Assembly: GCF_025567345.1 (NCBI RefSeq)
Contig: NZ_JAOQJS010000003.1
Span: 186,001 to 250,000 of the forward strand
Length of the DNA stretch: 64,000 nucleotides
DNA from: Coprococcus ammoniilyticus
Lineage (GTDB): Bacteria; Bacillota; Clostridia; Lachnospirales; Lachnospiraceae
Direction: 5' to 3'
Program-made: the position numbers and the translations under genes
Notes under the pieces: model-generated
Told to the model about the DNA's origin: nothing
What the model saw: the letters and a program-made list of their open reading frames with translations, nothing else
Database searches by the model: none
Part shown: positions 17,853 through 26,942 of the stretch, piece after piece
Position numbering within the stretch: the stretch's first letter is position 1
Layout: every line of letters starts with the position of its first letter

Positions 17853-18713
17853 TTATTCTTCACTGTCACCATACATATCGTGCTGCACCAGTGCGGAATA
17901 ATAATTGCTGATCGTAAGTGGTGCATTATATAAAACTGTCAGTAAATACTGCCGGATATTGATCACCTTACTGGTATTCTCCTTCAAGCATTTCAGGACA
18001 AACCGGATGTGTTCAGAATTCAGTTTCAAAAACTGACTTTTAACCACATCCTTTGGCTTTCTGTCCCCACCTATCCGTATCATTTCCTGTTCGGAACAGA
18101 CAGTATCCACAATCAGCTCCACAATCTCGTTCAGCATATCCCGGTTATACACATCAACCAGATATTCGTACCCAATGTTGTTCAAGATCATCTGGTGGTA
18201 TACTTCTCTTTCCATTCGTTTCCTGTGCATTTCTTCACTTTCTTCGGAATAGAAAGAAAGATACTCAGTATCACTCCTATCAGTGTCACTTATTTCAGTC
18301 TTATTATCCTCAGTATCATTACCCGGCATTTCTGACATATCTGTACCTGTCATTTTGGCATTTCCAGAAATGTCATTTTGACGTGTCTGGATATTCCTTT
18401 TATACATATCCCGTTGCGTACATTTGCGTACATAAATCCTATCCGGTCTGCCTAACCCCTGCCGTATCCTCGTAATCAATCCAATTCCTTTCCGACTGTC
18501 AAGCTCTGCTAACAGATTCCCTACCTTTTTCAAGCCACATCCCATCATGCCGGAGATCTGCTCCTGGGAAAAATAAATATATACCTTTCCCTCTTCATCC
18601 AGCCACCGATTCTTTATAGATAGCTGCATACGGTCAAGCAAAAGTCCATAAAGCAATTTCGCTTCACAGGAAAGGCTCTTAAACTGCGTATTGGTAAAAA
18701 GGACTTTAGGCAC
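17853..18713 (-). CDS. Replication initiator protein A-like (RepA_N / DUF6017)
   Basis: 286 residues from the only canonical start (GTG, 18713). The N-terminal winged-helix part (KVLFTNTQFKSLSCEAKLLY, then LLDRMQLSIKNRWLDEEGKV) is typical of RepA_N initiators; the C-terminal part (SQFLKLNSEHIRFVLKCLKE) resembles DUF6017. It probably supports autonomous replication of the excised ICE. The same frame stays open upstream to about 18794 and encodes EEAESYSFYR directly before the GTG, which I read as the conserved family N-terminus, yet no ATG, GTG or TTG occurs there. The true start is therefore unclear. Confidence 0.8.
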   Translation of the reverse strand: MPKVLFTNTQFKSLSCEAKLLYGLLLDRMQLSIKNRWLDEEGKVYIYFSQEQISGMMGCGLKKVGNLLAELDSRKGIGLITRIRQGLGRPDRIYVRKCTQRDMYKRNIQTRQNDISGNAKMTGTDMSEMPGNDTEDNKTEISDTDRSDTEYLSFYSEESEEMHRKRMEREVYHQMILNNIGYEYLVDVYNRDMLNEIVELIVDTVCSEQEMIRIGGDRKPKDVVKSQFLKLNSEHIRFVLKCLKENTSKVINIRQYLLTVLYNAPLTISNYYSALVQHDMYGDSEE

Positions 18714-18771
18714 ACGGTAAAAAGAATAGGATTCAGCTTCTTCACCGTAATGATACGGAAATTCATATGTA

Positions 18772-19017
18772 TTATCCTGTGTTCCGATGCTCCTTCACTT
18801 CTTTCATAGCCTTCACAATGCAGTAACCCAGACAGGGAGTATGTTTTCCATAGGGACAGCCTTCACATGGCTCCCAGTGAGTTACCTTCCTGCGAAGTGG
18901 CGGAGAAGAAATACGATAAAAACATTCTTTCCTTTTGCATTTCTTTCTCCTGGCACTAAAGAAGTAACAATACGCACAGTCCGAAGGCTTATCACTTGCA
19001 TACCCTACTTCTGTCAT
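18772..19017 (-). CDS. Small cysteine-rich ICE protein, possible zinc binding
   Basis: An 81-residue protein with nine Cys, including CAYCYFFSARRKKCKRKEC and CEGCPYGKHTPCLGYC; the spacing suggests one or two zinc sites. I do not recognise a named family. The ATG at 19017 lies behind AAGGAG and overlaps the end of the preceding small membrane-protein gene. Its own end overlaps the upstream open part of the replication-initiator frame, so the two may be translationally linked. Confidence 0.65.
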   Translation of the reverse strand: MTEVGYASDKPSDCAYCYFFSARRKKCKRKECFYRISSPPLRRKVTHWEPCEGCPYGKHTPCLGYCIVKAMKEVKEHRNTG

Positions 19018-19150
19018 CTTCCTGCTCCTTTCCTTCTCTCAGCTTGTTATACTGTTCATCGGATTCCTTTCCAACTCTTATGCAGCAGTATAAAACAAAC
19101 CCATATACCAGGAATACGATAATCCCTGCAACGATCAATACTGTTTTCAT
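18992..19150 (-). CDS. 52-residue single-pass membrane peptide
   Basis: This frame starts MKTVLIVAGIIVFLVYGFVL, a clear membrane helix, followed by a charged tail. A GGGAGAAG-type ribosome-binding site lies before the ATG at 19150. Such tiny membrane proteins are common between adhesin and replication genes in these ICEs; the function is unknown. Confidence 0.6.
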   Translation of the reverse strand: MKTVLIVAGIIVFLVYGFVLYCCIRVGKESDEQYNKLREGKEQEDDRSRVCK

Positions 19151-19187
19151 CCCATTTCTTCTCCCTTCACTTTTTTATCAGTATTAG

Positions 19188-19227
19188 CAAAAAGGGCATC
19201 TATGAAACACTTGTCCATAAATGCCCT
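19188..19227 (-). terminator. Intrinsic terminator after the adhesin gene
   Basis: On the minus strand AGGGCATTTATG pairs with CATAGATGCCCT, followed by TTTTTGC. It lies 29 nt after the adhesin stop, separating the very long surface-protein transcript from the replication and transfer genes downstream. Confidence 0.75.
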
Positions 19228-19255
19228 ATTCCTCTTTAAGAAATCTTAGGATCTC

Positions 19256-22200
19256 TTATTTTTTCTTCTTTTTGCGGAGAATCACAGTACCTCCGACTCC
19301 TGCCATTCCAACTCCTGCAAGCAGAATCCAGAAAAGGATCGGTGTGTTATCTCCTGTCTTCGGTGAAGTAGATGTCTTTGTTGTCTCAGTATCTTTTGTT
19401 TCTGGTGTTGATGTTGTTTCTGGTGTTTCCGCCGGAGTCTCTGTTGGTGTTTCCGTCGGCTTCACTTCGTCCTTCATCACTACTTTCTGGATCTCTCCTG
19501 TATCTTTTACTGTAAACTTCACATCTTCTGCTACCAGGTATCCATCCGGTGCAGTCTCTTCCCGAAGTGTATATTCTCCAATCGGAAACATTTCAATATA
19601 GTGTGGTTTTTCCTCGGATGTCCAGCTCTCCACTGTCTTTCCATCTTTATCAAGGATTGTCAGCTTCGCTCCCGGCAGTTCCTTACCAGAAATATCGGTC
19701 TTGGAAATCTGCACTTTTGTCACATCATCCTTCATTTCTACCTTCTGTACCTCACCGGTATCTTCAACCGTAAAGGTAATGCTCTCTGCTGTAACATAGC
19801 CATCCGCTGGAAGTGTCTCTGTCATGGTATACTTTTTACCAACTGTCAGTTCTTTAATGATATGCGGCTCTTTTCCGGAAGTCCATTCATCCACGGTATT
19901 TCCACTTTCATCAGTCACTTTCAGTTTTGCTCCCTCAATCTCTTTTCCATCCGTCAGAGATGTCTTGGTAAATTCTACGGTTGTTGCCTCATCTTCAAAA
20001 GTAAACTCATAGGAAAGAGTCTCTTTTTCAGCTCCACCATACTCAAAAGTAAACTCCTGTACCTGATCTGTAGTCGCAAATCCCGGTGCTGGTGAAGTTT
20101 CCTTCACATAGTAGGTATGACCAAGAGGAAGATCCGCAGTAAAAGTCAGTTTTCCATCTTTATCTGTAGCCTGTTCTTCAATCACCGTATCCGCTTTCAG
20201 GATCACATCACCTTTTGCATTGACAATATCATCCTTATTGCACAGAGTAAATACCGCTCCTTCCAGTACACGGTCAGAATCTTTCGCTTTTTTCAGCACT
20301 TTCACTTCTGCCTTCTGACGTTTGTTCTGCCAGTCCGCAGAGTAAGTAACTTCCGCAGTATTCTGGTCACGGTAAGTCAGATCAACCTCACGGGTTTCCC
20401 CATCAAGGACATAACCGTTTGCTGTCTCCTTCTCTTTGACATAATATTTGCCAAGAGGAAGATCGGTCAGTTTTGCCACACCAGTCTCATCCGTTGTAAT
20501 GGTTGCTACCAGTGCATCCTTTTTGTAATAATCCTCACTCTCACCATCCGCTGCTTTAATATCCTCTAAGGCATAAACTTCAAAAGTAACCTCTTTCAAG
20601 GAACCAGAGAGATATTCAAACAGATGCTTGAGCCAGCCACCAACGGAATCCAATGCAGATACTTTGTCCAGGAACTCACCTTTTTTATTGATGATCAGTG
20701 TTCCAGTCGGTACGGCATCCTTCATTTCTACTTTCTGAATTTCTGCAGTATCCTCCACAGTAAATGTGATCTCTTCTGCCATCAGATAACCATAAGGAGC
20801 CATTTCTTCACGAAGTGTATAAGTCTCCCCAGCAGTCAGTCGTTCAATCAGATGTTCTTCCCCTTTTACAGATTTCCATGTATCTACCACATTTCCATCT
20901 TTATCAAGCACTGTAAGAGTGGCACCAGAAAGCTCTACTCCTGTAGTAATATCTGACTTCTTGAATGTTACTTTTGTTGGCTGGTTCTTAAATATAGATT
21001 CCAGTTTTACCACTTTCACATCCTGTCCCTGATATTTCGCAGTTACTTCCAGTGTCTCAAATGAAGATACATAACCGGCAGGAGCTGCAAGCTCTTTGAT
21101 ATAATAGCTTCCGAATGGAAGATCAGATTCAAACACTGCCTTTCCATCTTCATCGCTGACTGCTTTTCCAAGCAGAGTGTCTGCTTTCACAATCACTTCT
21201 CCATGAGCGTGAATATCTTCCTTTGCATAAAGTCCAAATTCTGCACCTGCTACAACCGTCTCGTTCTCAGCATCCTGTTTTACTACGGATACCTCTACCT
21301 TCTGACGGTCATTCTCAAAAGCTGCTGTCTGCTCGATCACTGGTGTTTTCTGGTCTTTGTAAGAGAAAGTAACGGTCTGTGCCTCTTCGTTTAACACAAA
21401 GCCCTCTGGTGCTGTCTTTTCGACAACCTTATACGTTCCAAGAGGAAGGTCAGCAATCTGTGCTTTTCCGTCTTTATCGGTCGTAACCGTTCCCACTAAT
21501 GCTCCAGAAGCATATTCCAGAATACGGCTGCCCTGGTCATCTTTCTGGAAATCCGCTGTGTAAATATCCTCAGCTGCATATACTTCAAAAACTGCACCTT
21601 CCAGATTTTCTTTCTGGTAAGTGAAATCGTCCTTAAATCCATTCAGAACCTCACCCTGTTTTACGATGTTCAGTTCCCCTTTGACCGGATGGTTTTCATA
21701 TACGATCTCAATGATGACATCGCCAGAAGTTCCGTCCATCTGATATGCCGTATTGGAATCTACATTCACCTCATAGTAATTCTCATTCAGAGTATATCCA
21801 TAAGGTGCATTTACTTCCTCAATACGGTAATGCCCGATCTTAAGATTCTGCGGAAGGATCAAATATCCCTGCTCATCTGTAAAATAGGATTTATGTTTTA
21901 CCGTAGTCGGATAAGTCGTTACCTGCTCCACATATTTTTCAGTGTCCATGTTGAAAATCTTGAACTCTGTATTTTTCTGAAGCACTGCTTTCTTTGTCTC
22001 GTCATCCTGTTTGATGATTTTCAGCTTCGCTTCAAACTCTTTATCCAGCATCACTCTCCATACCTGCGGAGTGCTTGGATGATTCTCTGTAATCTGTACA
22101 ATAAAATCATCTACCGGAGTATAGTTATGCGGAGTTGTTGTCTCACGGACAATATACGTTCCATAAGGGATTGCAATACTGCAGGCATAACCTTTCTTGT

Positions 22201-25200
22201 CTGTAAAGATTTCTGTTGCACCATTTTCTCCGATCACTACTGGTTTGGCGGAATCAAAATCATAGCTGCCATCTTCATTTACTTTCAGGGAAGATACCAG
22301 ATAAGCGGTAAAGCCAGCCCCTTTCAGTAAGTCTGCATCGGTCTTTCCATTGTTCGCTGCTTTAATGATCTGGAATGGCTGTTTCATCACCTGCTCCAGA
22401 GACAGACAATCACGTTTTACTTCTGCTACAAGGTCCCCCTCGTAATTGCAGACCAGATCATGTTCTTCCTCATCTGCCAGATAACCGGTTGGAGGAGTGA
22501 TCTCTTTTACATAGTAATTGCCAAGATATAATCCATCCACAGAAGCCTGTCCATTCTTATCTGTCGTAAGAGTGGCAACCTGTTCTCCTGCTTTATAGAT
22601 CACACCAGTCGCACCGTCCGGATGCACAATGTCCTCACGGGCATAAAGTCCGTACACTGCTTTTTCCAAAGTGGCATCGCCCTGTGGAACTGCCTTTTTG
22701 GTTTCTTTATCCTGCTTCTGCAAAGAAATCTTAGCTGTCACACGCTCATTTTTGAATGTATGCTTAAATGTCTGTTTTGCCTCTTTATCATTTGTATATG
22801 AGAGAGCAAACGTATAAACATCTTCTGTATTTCTCACATAACCTTCCGGAGCCTGCACTTCCTTCACATCATAAGAAAATCCAAGTGGCAGATCTGCTGT
22901 AAACTTTGCTGTACCGTCTGCTCCTGTTGTCACTTTCTGGATCAGCGTACCTTTCTTCACAACAACTGTACCATCTGCATTGGTAATATCACTTGCAGCA
23001 TAAAGTCCAAAGATTCCTCCATCCAGAGGATTTTCTGTATCTTCATCCTGTTTGGTAACAATCACTTCTGCTTTCTGTCTGTCGTTCGTAAAGGTTGTCT
23101 CGGAGAAAACAACATCCACATTTTGTCCAGCATAAGAAAGAGTCACTTTCTTCTCCTCTCCAGCATTATAAAATCCTGTCGGAGCCTGCTTTTCCTTTAC
23201 AACATATGTACCAAGATGCAGATTTTTAAGAACGATGGCTCCATTCGTATCTGTTGTCAGATTTTCTTTTACCAGATCACCCTTGCTGTAAACTTTTGTG
23301 CCATAGGCAGTTTTAATATCTGCTCCGGCATACACATCGTAAACCGCACCTTTCTGTCTACGTTTCTCATACTTAAATGTTGTACCGTTCTCTGTCACGT
23401 CAGCACCAACAAGTACCTCACCTTCTTTATAAACGGTAAGCTGTCCCAGCTGTTCTTCATCTGGAACTGTAACAGTTGTGGTCTTGCTGACTTCCAGTTT
23501 CACATTATAAGCGGTTGCATTGATACGGTATCCGCTTGGTGCTGTAATCTCTTTGAGATATACGGTCTCCTGTGTCTTAACAATCTGTACAGACGCTTCA
23601 CCATTTGCATCTGTTGCCGGTAACTTTGTGATCAGCTTCGTACAATTAGCATCGCTGTATAAGCCAAACACTGCCCCGGCCAGCTTCGCATTCGCCTTGG
23701 CATCTTTCTTAATCACCTTAACGCTTGCGTACTGTACCCAGGTTACTTTAAAGTCCACATATTTCTCATCATCCACACCTTCACCAAATACCAGTGCTAA
23801 ATCCTGTGAACCTGACCCTGTGCTGATCTTATAAGCAGAATAGTCTTTTGTTACGCTTCCTTTCATCGTAGCTGACCAGCTTCCTGCAACATCCTGCACC
23901 TGTGTCAATGGTGCTGATAAATAAAACTTTGTTCCACCAATGATCTCTACGGCTTCCCCAGCTTTACTTGTCTTTCCGGTTGTTACATTATGAAGCTTCA
24001 CGCCACTTGGAAGTTTCATCGTGATACTCTGTAGTTTGTCTGCCTTAAATGTAATCTCCTTTGTTCTCTGGCTGCTGCCATCTACATAAGCAGTTACATT
24101 TGCATCCGAAAAACTCATATCGACATCCGGGATCTCCGGCTGTGAAATACAGTAGTTATACAATTTCATAGCAAGTGTTTTTGCTTTGCTGCTTGCTCCG
24201 GAAAAAGCGGAATCTCCACCATTTGCATATGATGCAGCAAGATGAACCAAAATAAATCTGGCACCTGCACTTAAATTGCCATAACCGTTCTCTTCTGTAA
24301 AGAATCCTTCATCACCTGCCGCCTTCGTTCCATAATAGCAAACCTTAGCCAGTTTCTTACCGTCACTCAGCTTTGTAATATCGTATGTTCCGGTTCCAGG
24401 ACTGGATTTCTCCGGCTGGATACAATAAGCGGTTGCAGAAACATTTCCAAACTTCACGGTGTACTTATACGTCAGATAGCTTCCATACCCATAATCCGAA
24501 TACTGATAGCAGGCTCCTCTGGTCACAGTTACCTTCTTTGTGCTTCGGCTTGATGCTTCCCTTGCCATGAAAGTAACCGCTTCCCCTTCTTCCATTGAAT
24601 AAAGGTCAATACCACTATCCTCTGCCTGATCCATTACTTCAGAAACAGTTAATCCAGACTCTTCATCTGTTGTGACTTCCTCCTCTTCTGGCAAATCAGT
24701 TACTATTTCCGTCTGCCCTTCTGCATCGGCATCTTCTTCCGCATTACCAGAATCTTCTGTCTCGCCAGCATTTCCTTCACCGACGGTATTTTCAGAAGTA
24801 TTTGGTTCTGTCAGCTGTTCTGTTTCCGGCTCTTTTACGGTTACATTTCGGCTGATACGATAAGAAGGATTTCCACTGACTGGCTCTACCTTATAAACTG
24901 TTTTATAGGTATCTGCCTGGTATGTGTCAAAATCATCTCCTGCCTCATTCTTCGCTTCATACAGCTCTACTTTCACTTTGGCATCATTGATTCCTTCAAT
25001 ACCGGAAAAATCCACCTTAATGTCAAAATCAGAACCATAATCAATGCTGTAATCATTGGCAGTTAAAATCTCATCCGCAGCCAGTTTATCTTTCACCGCT
25101 TCCAGTTCCGGATACTGTGCTTCAAAAGAAGAAGCTGCCTTTTCCGGTTCTGCTGCATAAGCAGTCATTGGCTGTGCCACAGCACTTGCAATCGTAATAA

Positions 25201-25243
25201 CAGATAATACTCCAGACATTACTCTTTTCAATGTCCCTTTCAT
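19256..25243 (-). CDS. Giant sortase-anchored SpaA/Cna-B repeat surface adhesin
   Basis: A 1995-residue cell-wall protein. It has a signal peptide (VMSGVLSVITIASAVAQPMT to about residue 32), an acidic linker, and a domain with TAYCIQP at Cys274 resembling thioester adhesin domains; I see no obvious partner Gln, so bond formation is uncertain. About twelve SpaA/Cna-B beta-sandwich repeats follow, each opening like VIVTKQDEDTENPLDGGIFG and ending around YVKEITPPTGY; these usually carry Lys-Asn isopeptide bonds. The end is a sortase signal, SPKTG, then a helix and KKKKK. The start at residue MKGTLKRVMSGV is chosen for its signal peptide and upstream GAGG. It probably promotes mating-pair contact or host adhesion. 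Confidence 0.92.
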   Translation of the reverse strand: MKGTLKRVMSGVLSVITIASAVAQPMTAYAAEPEKAASSFEAQYPELEAVKDKLAADEILTANDYSIDYGSDFDIKVDFSGIEGINDAKVKVELYEAKNEAGDDFDTYQADTYKTVYKVEPVSGNPSYRISRNVTVKEPETEQLTEPNTSENTVGEGNAGETEDSGNAEEDADAEGQTEIVTDLPEEEEVTTDEESGLTVSEVMDQAEDSGIDLYSMEEGEAVTFMAREASSRSTKKVTVTRGACYQYSDYGYGSYLTYKYTVKFGNVSATAYCIQPEKSSPGTGTYDITKLSDGKKLAKVCYYGTKAAGDEGFFTEENGYGNLSAGARFILVHLAASYANGGDSAFSGASSKAKTLAMKLYNYCISQPEIPDVDMSFSDANVTAYVDGSSQRTKEITFKADKLQSITMKLPSGVKLHNVTTGKTSKAGEAVEIIGGTKFYLSAPLTQVQDVAGSWSATMKGSVTKDYSAYKISTGSGSQDLALVFGEGVDDEKYVDFKVTWVQYASVKVIKKDAKANAKLAGAVFGLYSDANCTKLITKLPATDANGEASVQIVKTQETVYLKEITAPSGYRINATAYNVKLEVSKTTTVTVPDEEQLGQLTVYKEGEVLVGADVTENGTTFKYEKRRQKGAVYDVYAGADIKTAYGTKVYSKGDLVKENLTTDTNGAIVLKNLHLGTYVVKEKQAPTGFYNAGEEKKVTLSYAGQNVDVVFSETTFTNDRQKAEVIVTKQDEDTENPLDGGIFGLYAASDITNADGTVVVKKGTLIQKVTTGADGTAKFTADLPLGFSYDVKEVQAPEGYVRNTEDVYTFALSYTNDKEAKQTFKHTFKNERVTAKISLQKQDKETKKAVPQGDATLEKAVYGLYAREDIVHPDGATGVIYKAGEQVATLTTDKNGQASVDGLYLGNYYVKEITPPTGYLADEEEHDLVCNYEGDLVAEVKRDCLSLEQVMKQPFQIIKAANNGKTDADLLKGAGFTAYLVSSLKVNEDGSYDFDSAKPVVIGENGATEIFTDKKGYACSIAIPYGTYIVRETTTPHNYTPVDDFIVQITENHPSTPQVWRVMLDKEFEAKLKIIKQDDETKKAVLQKNTEFKIFNMDTEKYVEQVTTYPTTVKHKSYFTDEQGYLILPQNLKIGHYRIEEVNAPYGYTLNENYYEVNVDSNTAYQMDGTSGDVIIEIVYENHPVKGELNIVKQGEVLNGFKDDFTYQKENLEGAVFEVYAAEDIYTADFQKDDQGSRILEYASGALVGTVTTDKDGKAQIADLPLGTYKVVEKTAPEGFVLNEEAQTVTFSYKDQKTPVIEQTAAFENDRQKVEVSVVKQDAENETVVAGAEFGLYAKEDIHAHGEVIVKADTLLGKAVSDEDGKAVFESDLPFGSYYIKELAAPAGYVSSFETLEVTAKYQGQDVKVVKLESIFKNQPTKVTFKKSDITTGVELSGATLTVLDKDGNVVDTWKSVKGEEHLIERLTAGETYTLREEMAPYGYLMAEEITFTVEDTAEIQKVEMKDAVPTGTLIINKKGEFLDKVSALDSVGGWLKHLFEYLSGSLKEVTFEVYALEDIKAADGESEDYYKKDALVATITTDETGVAKLTDLPLGKYYVKEKETANGYVLDGETREVDLTYRDQNTAEVTYSADWQNKRQKAEVKVLKKAKDSDRVLEGAVFTLCNKDDIVNAKGDVILKADTVIEEQATDKDGKLTFTADLPLGHTYYVKETSPAPGFATTDQVQEFTFEYGGAEKETLSYEFTFEDEATTVEFTKTSLTDGKEIEGAKLKVTDESGNTVDEWTSGKEPHIIKELTVGKKYTMTETLPADGYVTAESITFTVEDTGEVQKVEMKDDVTKVQISKTDISGKELPGAKLTILDKDGKTVESWTSEEKPHYIEMFPIGEYTLREETAPDGYLVAEDVKFTVKDTGEIQKVVMKDEVKPTETPTETPAETPETTSTPETKDTETTKTSTSPKTGDNTPILFWILLAGVGMAGVGGTVILRKKKKK

Positions 25244-25293
25244 TCTCAATACCTCACTTTGCTTTATTTTTTCTGTTACCGGTTTACAGGCTT

Positions 25294-25428
25294 TCACCTG
25301 TCTGATACAATCAAATCATAGGCATCACCCCGTTTTAAATTATTTGTGCCAAAATCATTACTGATGACAGCACAGTCATACGCCGGAACCTGCAAAAGCA
25401 AAAGCTCCGACGCATGGTCTACTGTCAT
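25294..25428 (-). CDS. Small ICE ORF, possibly only the end of a longer protein
   Basis: The frame MTVDHASELLLLQVPAYDCA to SDFGT...YDLIVSDR (44 residues) has protein-like composition. The same frame stays open upstream to about 25550 (ESSATHFAASGSSLLIGNAQ) without any ATG, GTG or TTG, behind an AGAGGAGG sequence near 25530. So either the short form is made, or a longer product starts at a non-standard codon, or a frameshift broke a longer gene. I do not recognise a family. Confidence 0.4.
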   Translation of the reverse strand: MTVDHASELLLLQVPAYDCAVISNDFGTNNLKRGDAYDLIVSDR

Positions 25429-25751
25429 CGCCCGGCGAACCGGGCATAACAAAAATAAGGATTGAGCATTTCCGATCAGAAGAGAACTTCCACTGGCCGC
25501 AAAATGCGTAGCTGAGCTTTCATCCTCCTCTGACCTTTTATTCAGTTATCAAGGTACGGTGGATTGGGATTAAATCATTTAGAAATGTTGTCTTGAATGA
25601 CTTTTCCCTCTTTCCACTAATCACAGGCGGCAGAGGGCAAAAGGTCAGAAAAATTTCAAAAAAATTTTTTAGAATATAAATGCTATTTAGAATTGAAAAT
25701 AAACTTACAGGGAAACTGCTTTACACATGCAGCTTCCCCTTCTCATTTTAC
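25429..25751. other. Adhesin/transfer operon upstream region
   Basis: Apart from the start-less upstream frame described for the 25294-25428 gene, this 320-nt stretch holds no gene I can support. It has a strongly AT-rich segment (25650-25700, long A and T runs) suited to a promoter for leftward transcription of the adhesin. I see no clear oriT. Confidence 0.35.
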
Positions 25752-26456
25752 TTATCTTTTTTTGCCATCTTCATCATAATTCTTCTCTATTTTATTAAGA
25801 GCATATTTCAATATTTCTGTTACGGCATTTCTCTTTACTCCATTTTCCTTTGCAATCTGTTTATGTGTTTTCTGATTCCAGTAAAATTCCTGAACTACTT
25901 TTTTCTGCTTATCACTAAGTACACTCATCATCTCTTCTGCGATCTGCTGACGGTTCACACGTTCTTCTACATCCATCAATTCATCTTCCATTCCTTCAAA
26001 ATCCTCTGAAATGCCATTGAATGAAATGCAGCGTCCCCGATCACGAGTAGCCAGATTATGTGCCAGCCGGTCCTCGCCAATCAGCATCAGACGCAGATAC
26101 CATTCTTCCTTTTCAAAAAAACTTTCCTCTAATTCACAGAAATATTTCTTCTCACGAAGTCCTGTCTCTGGATTCCAGGTATTATACTTCTCATCTTCCT
26201 TTCTCTTCTTTTCTGTCACAGAAGAATAACCATAACCAAGTTCCAAATTTACCGGGAATACCGTTGCTCTGTTTCCGATGCCATAAACCGCATATCCGGA
26301 CTGATATACAATAATATGTACCTCATTCACTCCTGCTCCTGTTATTTTATGAGCAACTACCGGTGATTCCCCTGTACGAAGCTGCTTCGGTGTAGGAAGT
26401 TTCTCTCCTCTCTTTGGTGTGTCGATCAGTTCTTTCAGTGTTCTTAATGTCAGCAT
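25752..26456 (-). CDS. Sigma-factor-like helix-turn-helix regulator
   Basis: A 234-residue protein. The C-terminal about 60 residues resemble sigma-70 region 4: EMMSVLSDKQKKVVQEFYWN then KTHKQIAKENGVKRNAVTEI, a clear helix-turn-helix. The N-terminal half contains GAGVNEVHIIVYQSGYAVYG and a charged middle; no region 2 is visible, so it may be a transcription activator rather than a complete sigma factor. The start at 26456 lies 6 nt after AAAGGTGG. It precedes the adhesin operon and is a plausible positive regulator of transfer genes, by position only. Confidence 0.75.
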   Translation of the reverse strand: MLTLRTLKELIDTPKRGEKLPTPKQLRTGESPVVAHKITGAGVNEVHIIVYQSGYAVYGIGNRATVFPVNLELGYGYSSVTEKKRKEDEKYNTWNPETGLREKKYFCELEESFFEKEEWYLRLMLIGEDRLAHNLATRDRGRCISFNGISEDFEGMEDELMDVEERVNRQQIAEEMMSVLSDKQKKVVQEFYWNQKTHKQIAKENGVKRNAVTEILKYALNKIEKNYDEDGKKR

Positions 26457-26487
26457 AATTGCCACCTTTCTCGCAGGAACCGGTGAC

Positions 26488-26569
26488 AAAAAGAAAGGCA
26501 GCTAAGCTAAATAGACCCCGATTCCGCTAATTTTTTTTATTAGCGGAACCGAAGCTCCAGCCTGCTGCC
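26488..26569 (-). promoter_or_regulatory. Structured leader / possible attenuator of the sigma-like gene
   Basis: On the minus strand an outer stem (GGCAGC at 26569-26564 with GCTGCC at 26502-26497) encloses a perfect 10-bp hairpin, TTCCGCTAAT/ATTAGCGGAA (26522-26548). The outer stem is followed by TTTCTTTTT. It lies between a 46-residue ORF and the sigma-like gene, 32 nt before that gene's start, and looks like an attenuator. Confidence 0.5.
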
Positions 26570-26621
26570 TTCTGTATGGAAAAATCTGCTGCACAATCAC
26601 AGTGCTAAGATTCAACCAGCA

Positions 26622-26762
26622 TTATTTACTTCTATTTACTACTGATACGGTATCCGTCTTATTCTCTTTTTCTTTCTGACGGATTTCCTTTAATACATCT
26701 GAATAATCACCAAAGGCATCGTAGGGACACCTGCGGCGAAACTCTAATTCTTCCTGAGTCAT
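26622..26762 (-). CDS. 46-residue hypothetical ICE protein
   Basis: The frame MTQEELEFRRRCPYDAFGDY continues to a Lys/Glu-rich end (VLKEIRQKEKENK). AGGAGGACAGAAC directly precedes the ATG, an optimal ribosome-binding site, and the protein is mostly helical and charged. It lies just upstream of the sigma-like gene, likely in the same transcript. The function is unknown; a role in regulation is guessed from context. Confidence 0.6.
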   Translation of the reverse strand: MTQEELEFRRRCPYDAFGDYSDVLKEIRQKEKENKTDTVSVVNRSK

Positions 26763-26893
26763 GTTCTGTCCTCCTTATTTCAGCACCTCGCTGTTGATGC
26801 TTTGATTATAGAATAATCATTTTCGTTTTTCCCCGGCAGATGTGTGGAAATCCTTATACTTCTCCCCACATCTGTGGAAATAAAATTTTGTAC

Positions 26894-26930
26894 AAAAAAA
26901 GCACCTACTCATATTTTATAAGTAAGTGCT
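26894..26930 (-). terminator. Intrinsic terminator after the XRE gene
   Basis: On the minus strand AGCACTTACT pairs with AGTAGGTGCT around a 11-nt AT-rich loop, followed by TTTTTTT. It lies 13 nt after the XRE regulator stop. Confidence 0.8.
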
Positions 26931-26942
26931 AGGCTTAAATTT

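Noticed and set aside
19221..24863. Several plus-strand ORFs of 60-213 codons opposite the adhesin gene
   Set aside because: They lie antisense to a continuous, clearly repetitive coding gene and have Cys/Phe/Ile-rich shadow composition.
25298..25751. oriT near the adhesin promoter region
   Set aside because: No relaxase gene is in view and I cannot identify a nic-like inverted repeat with confidence.
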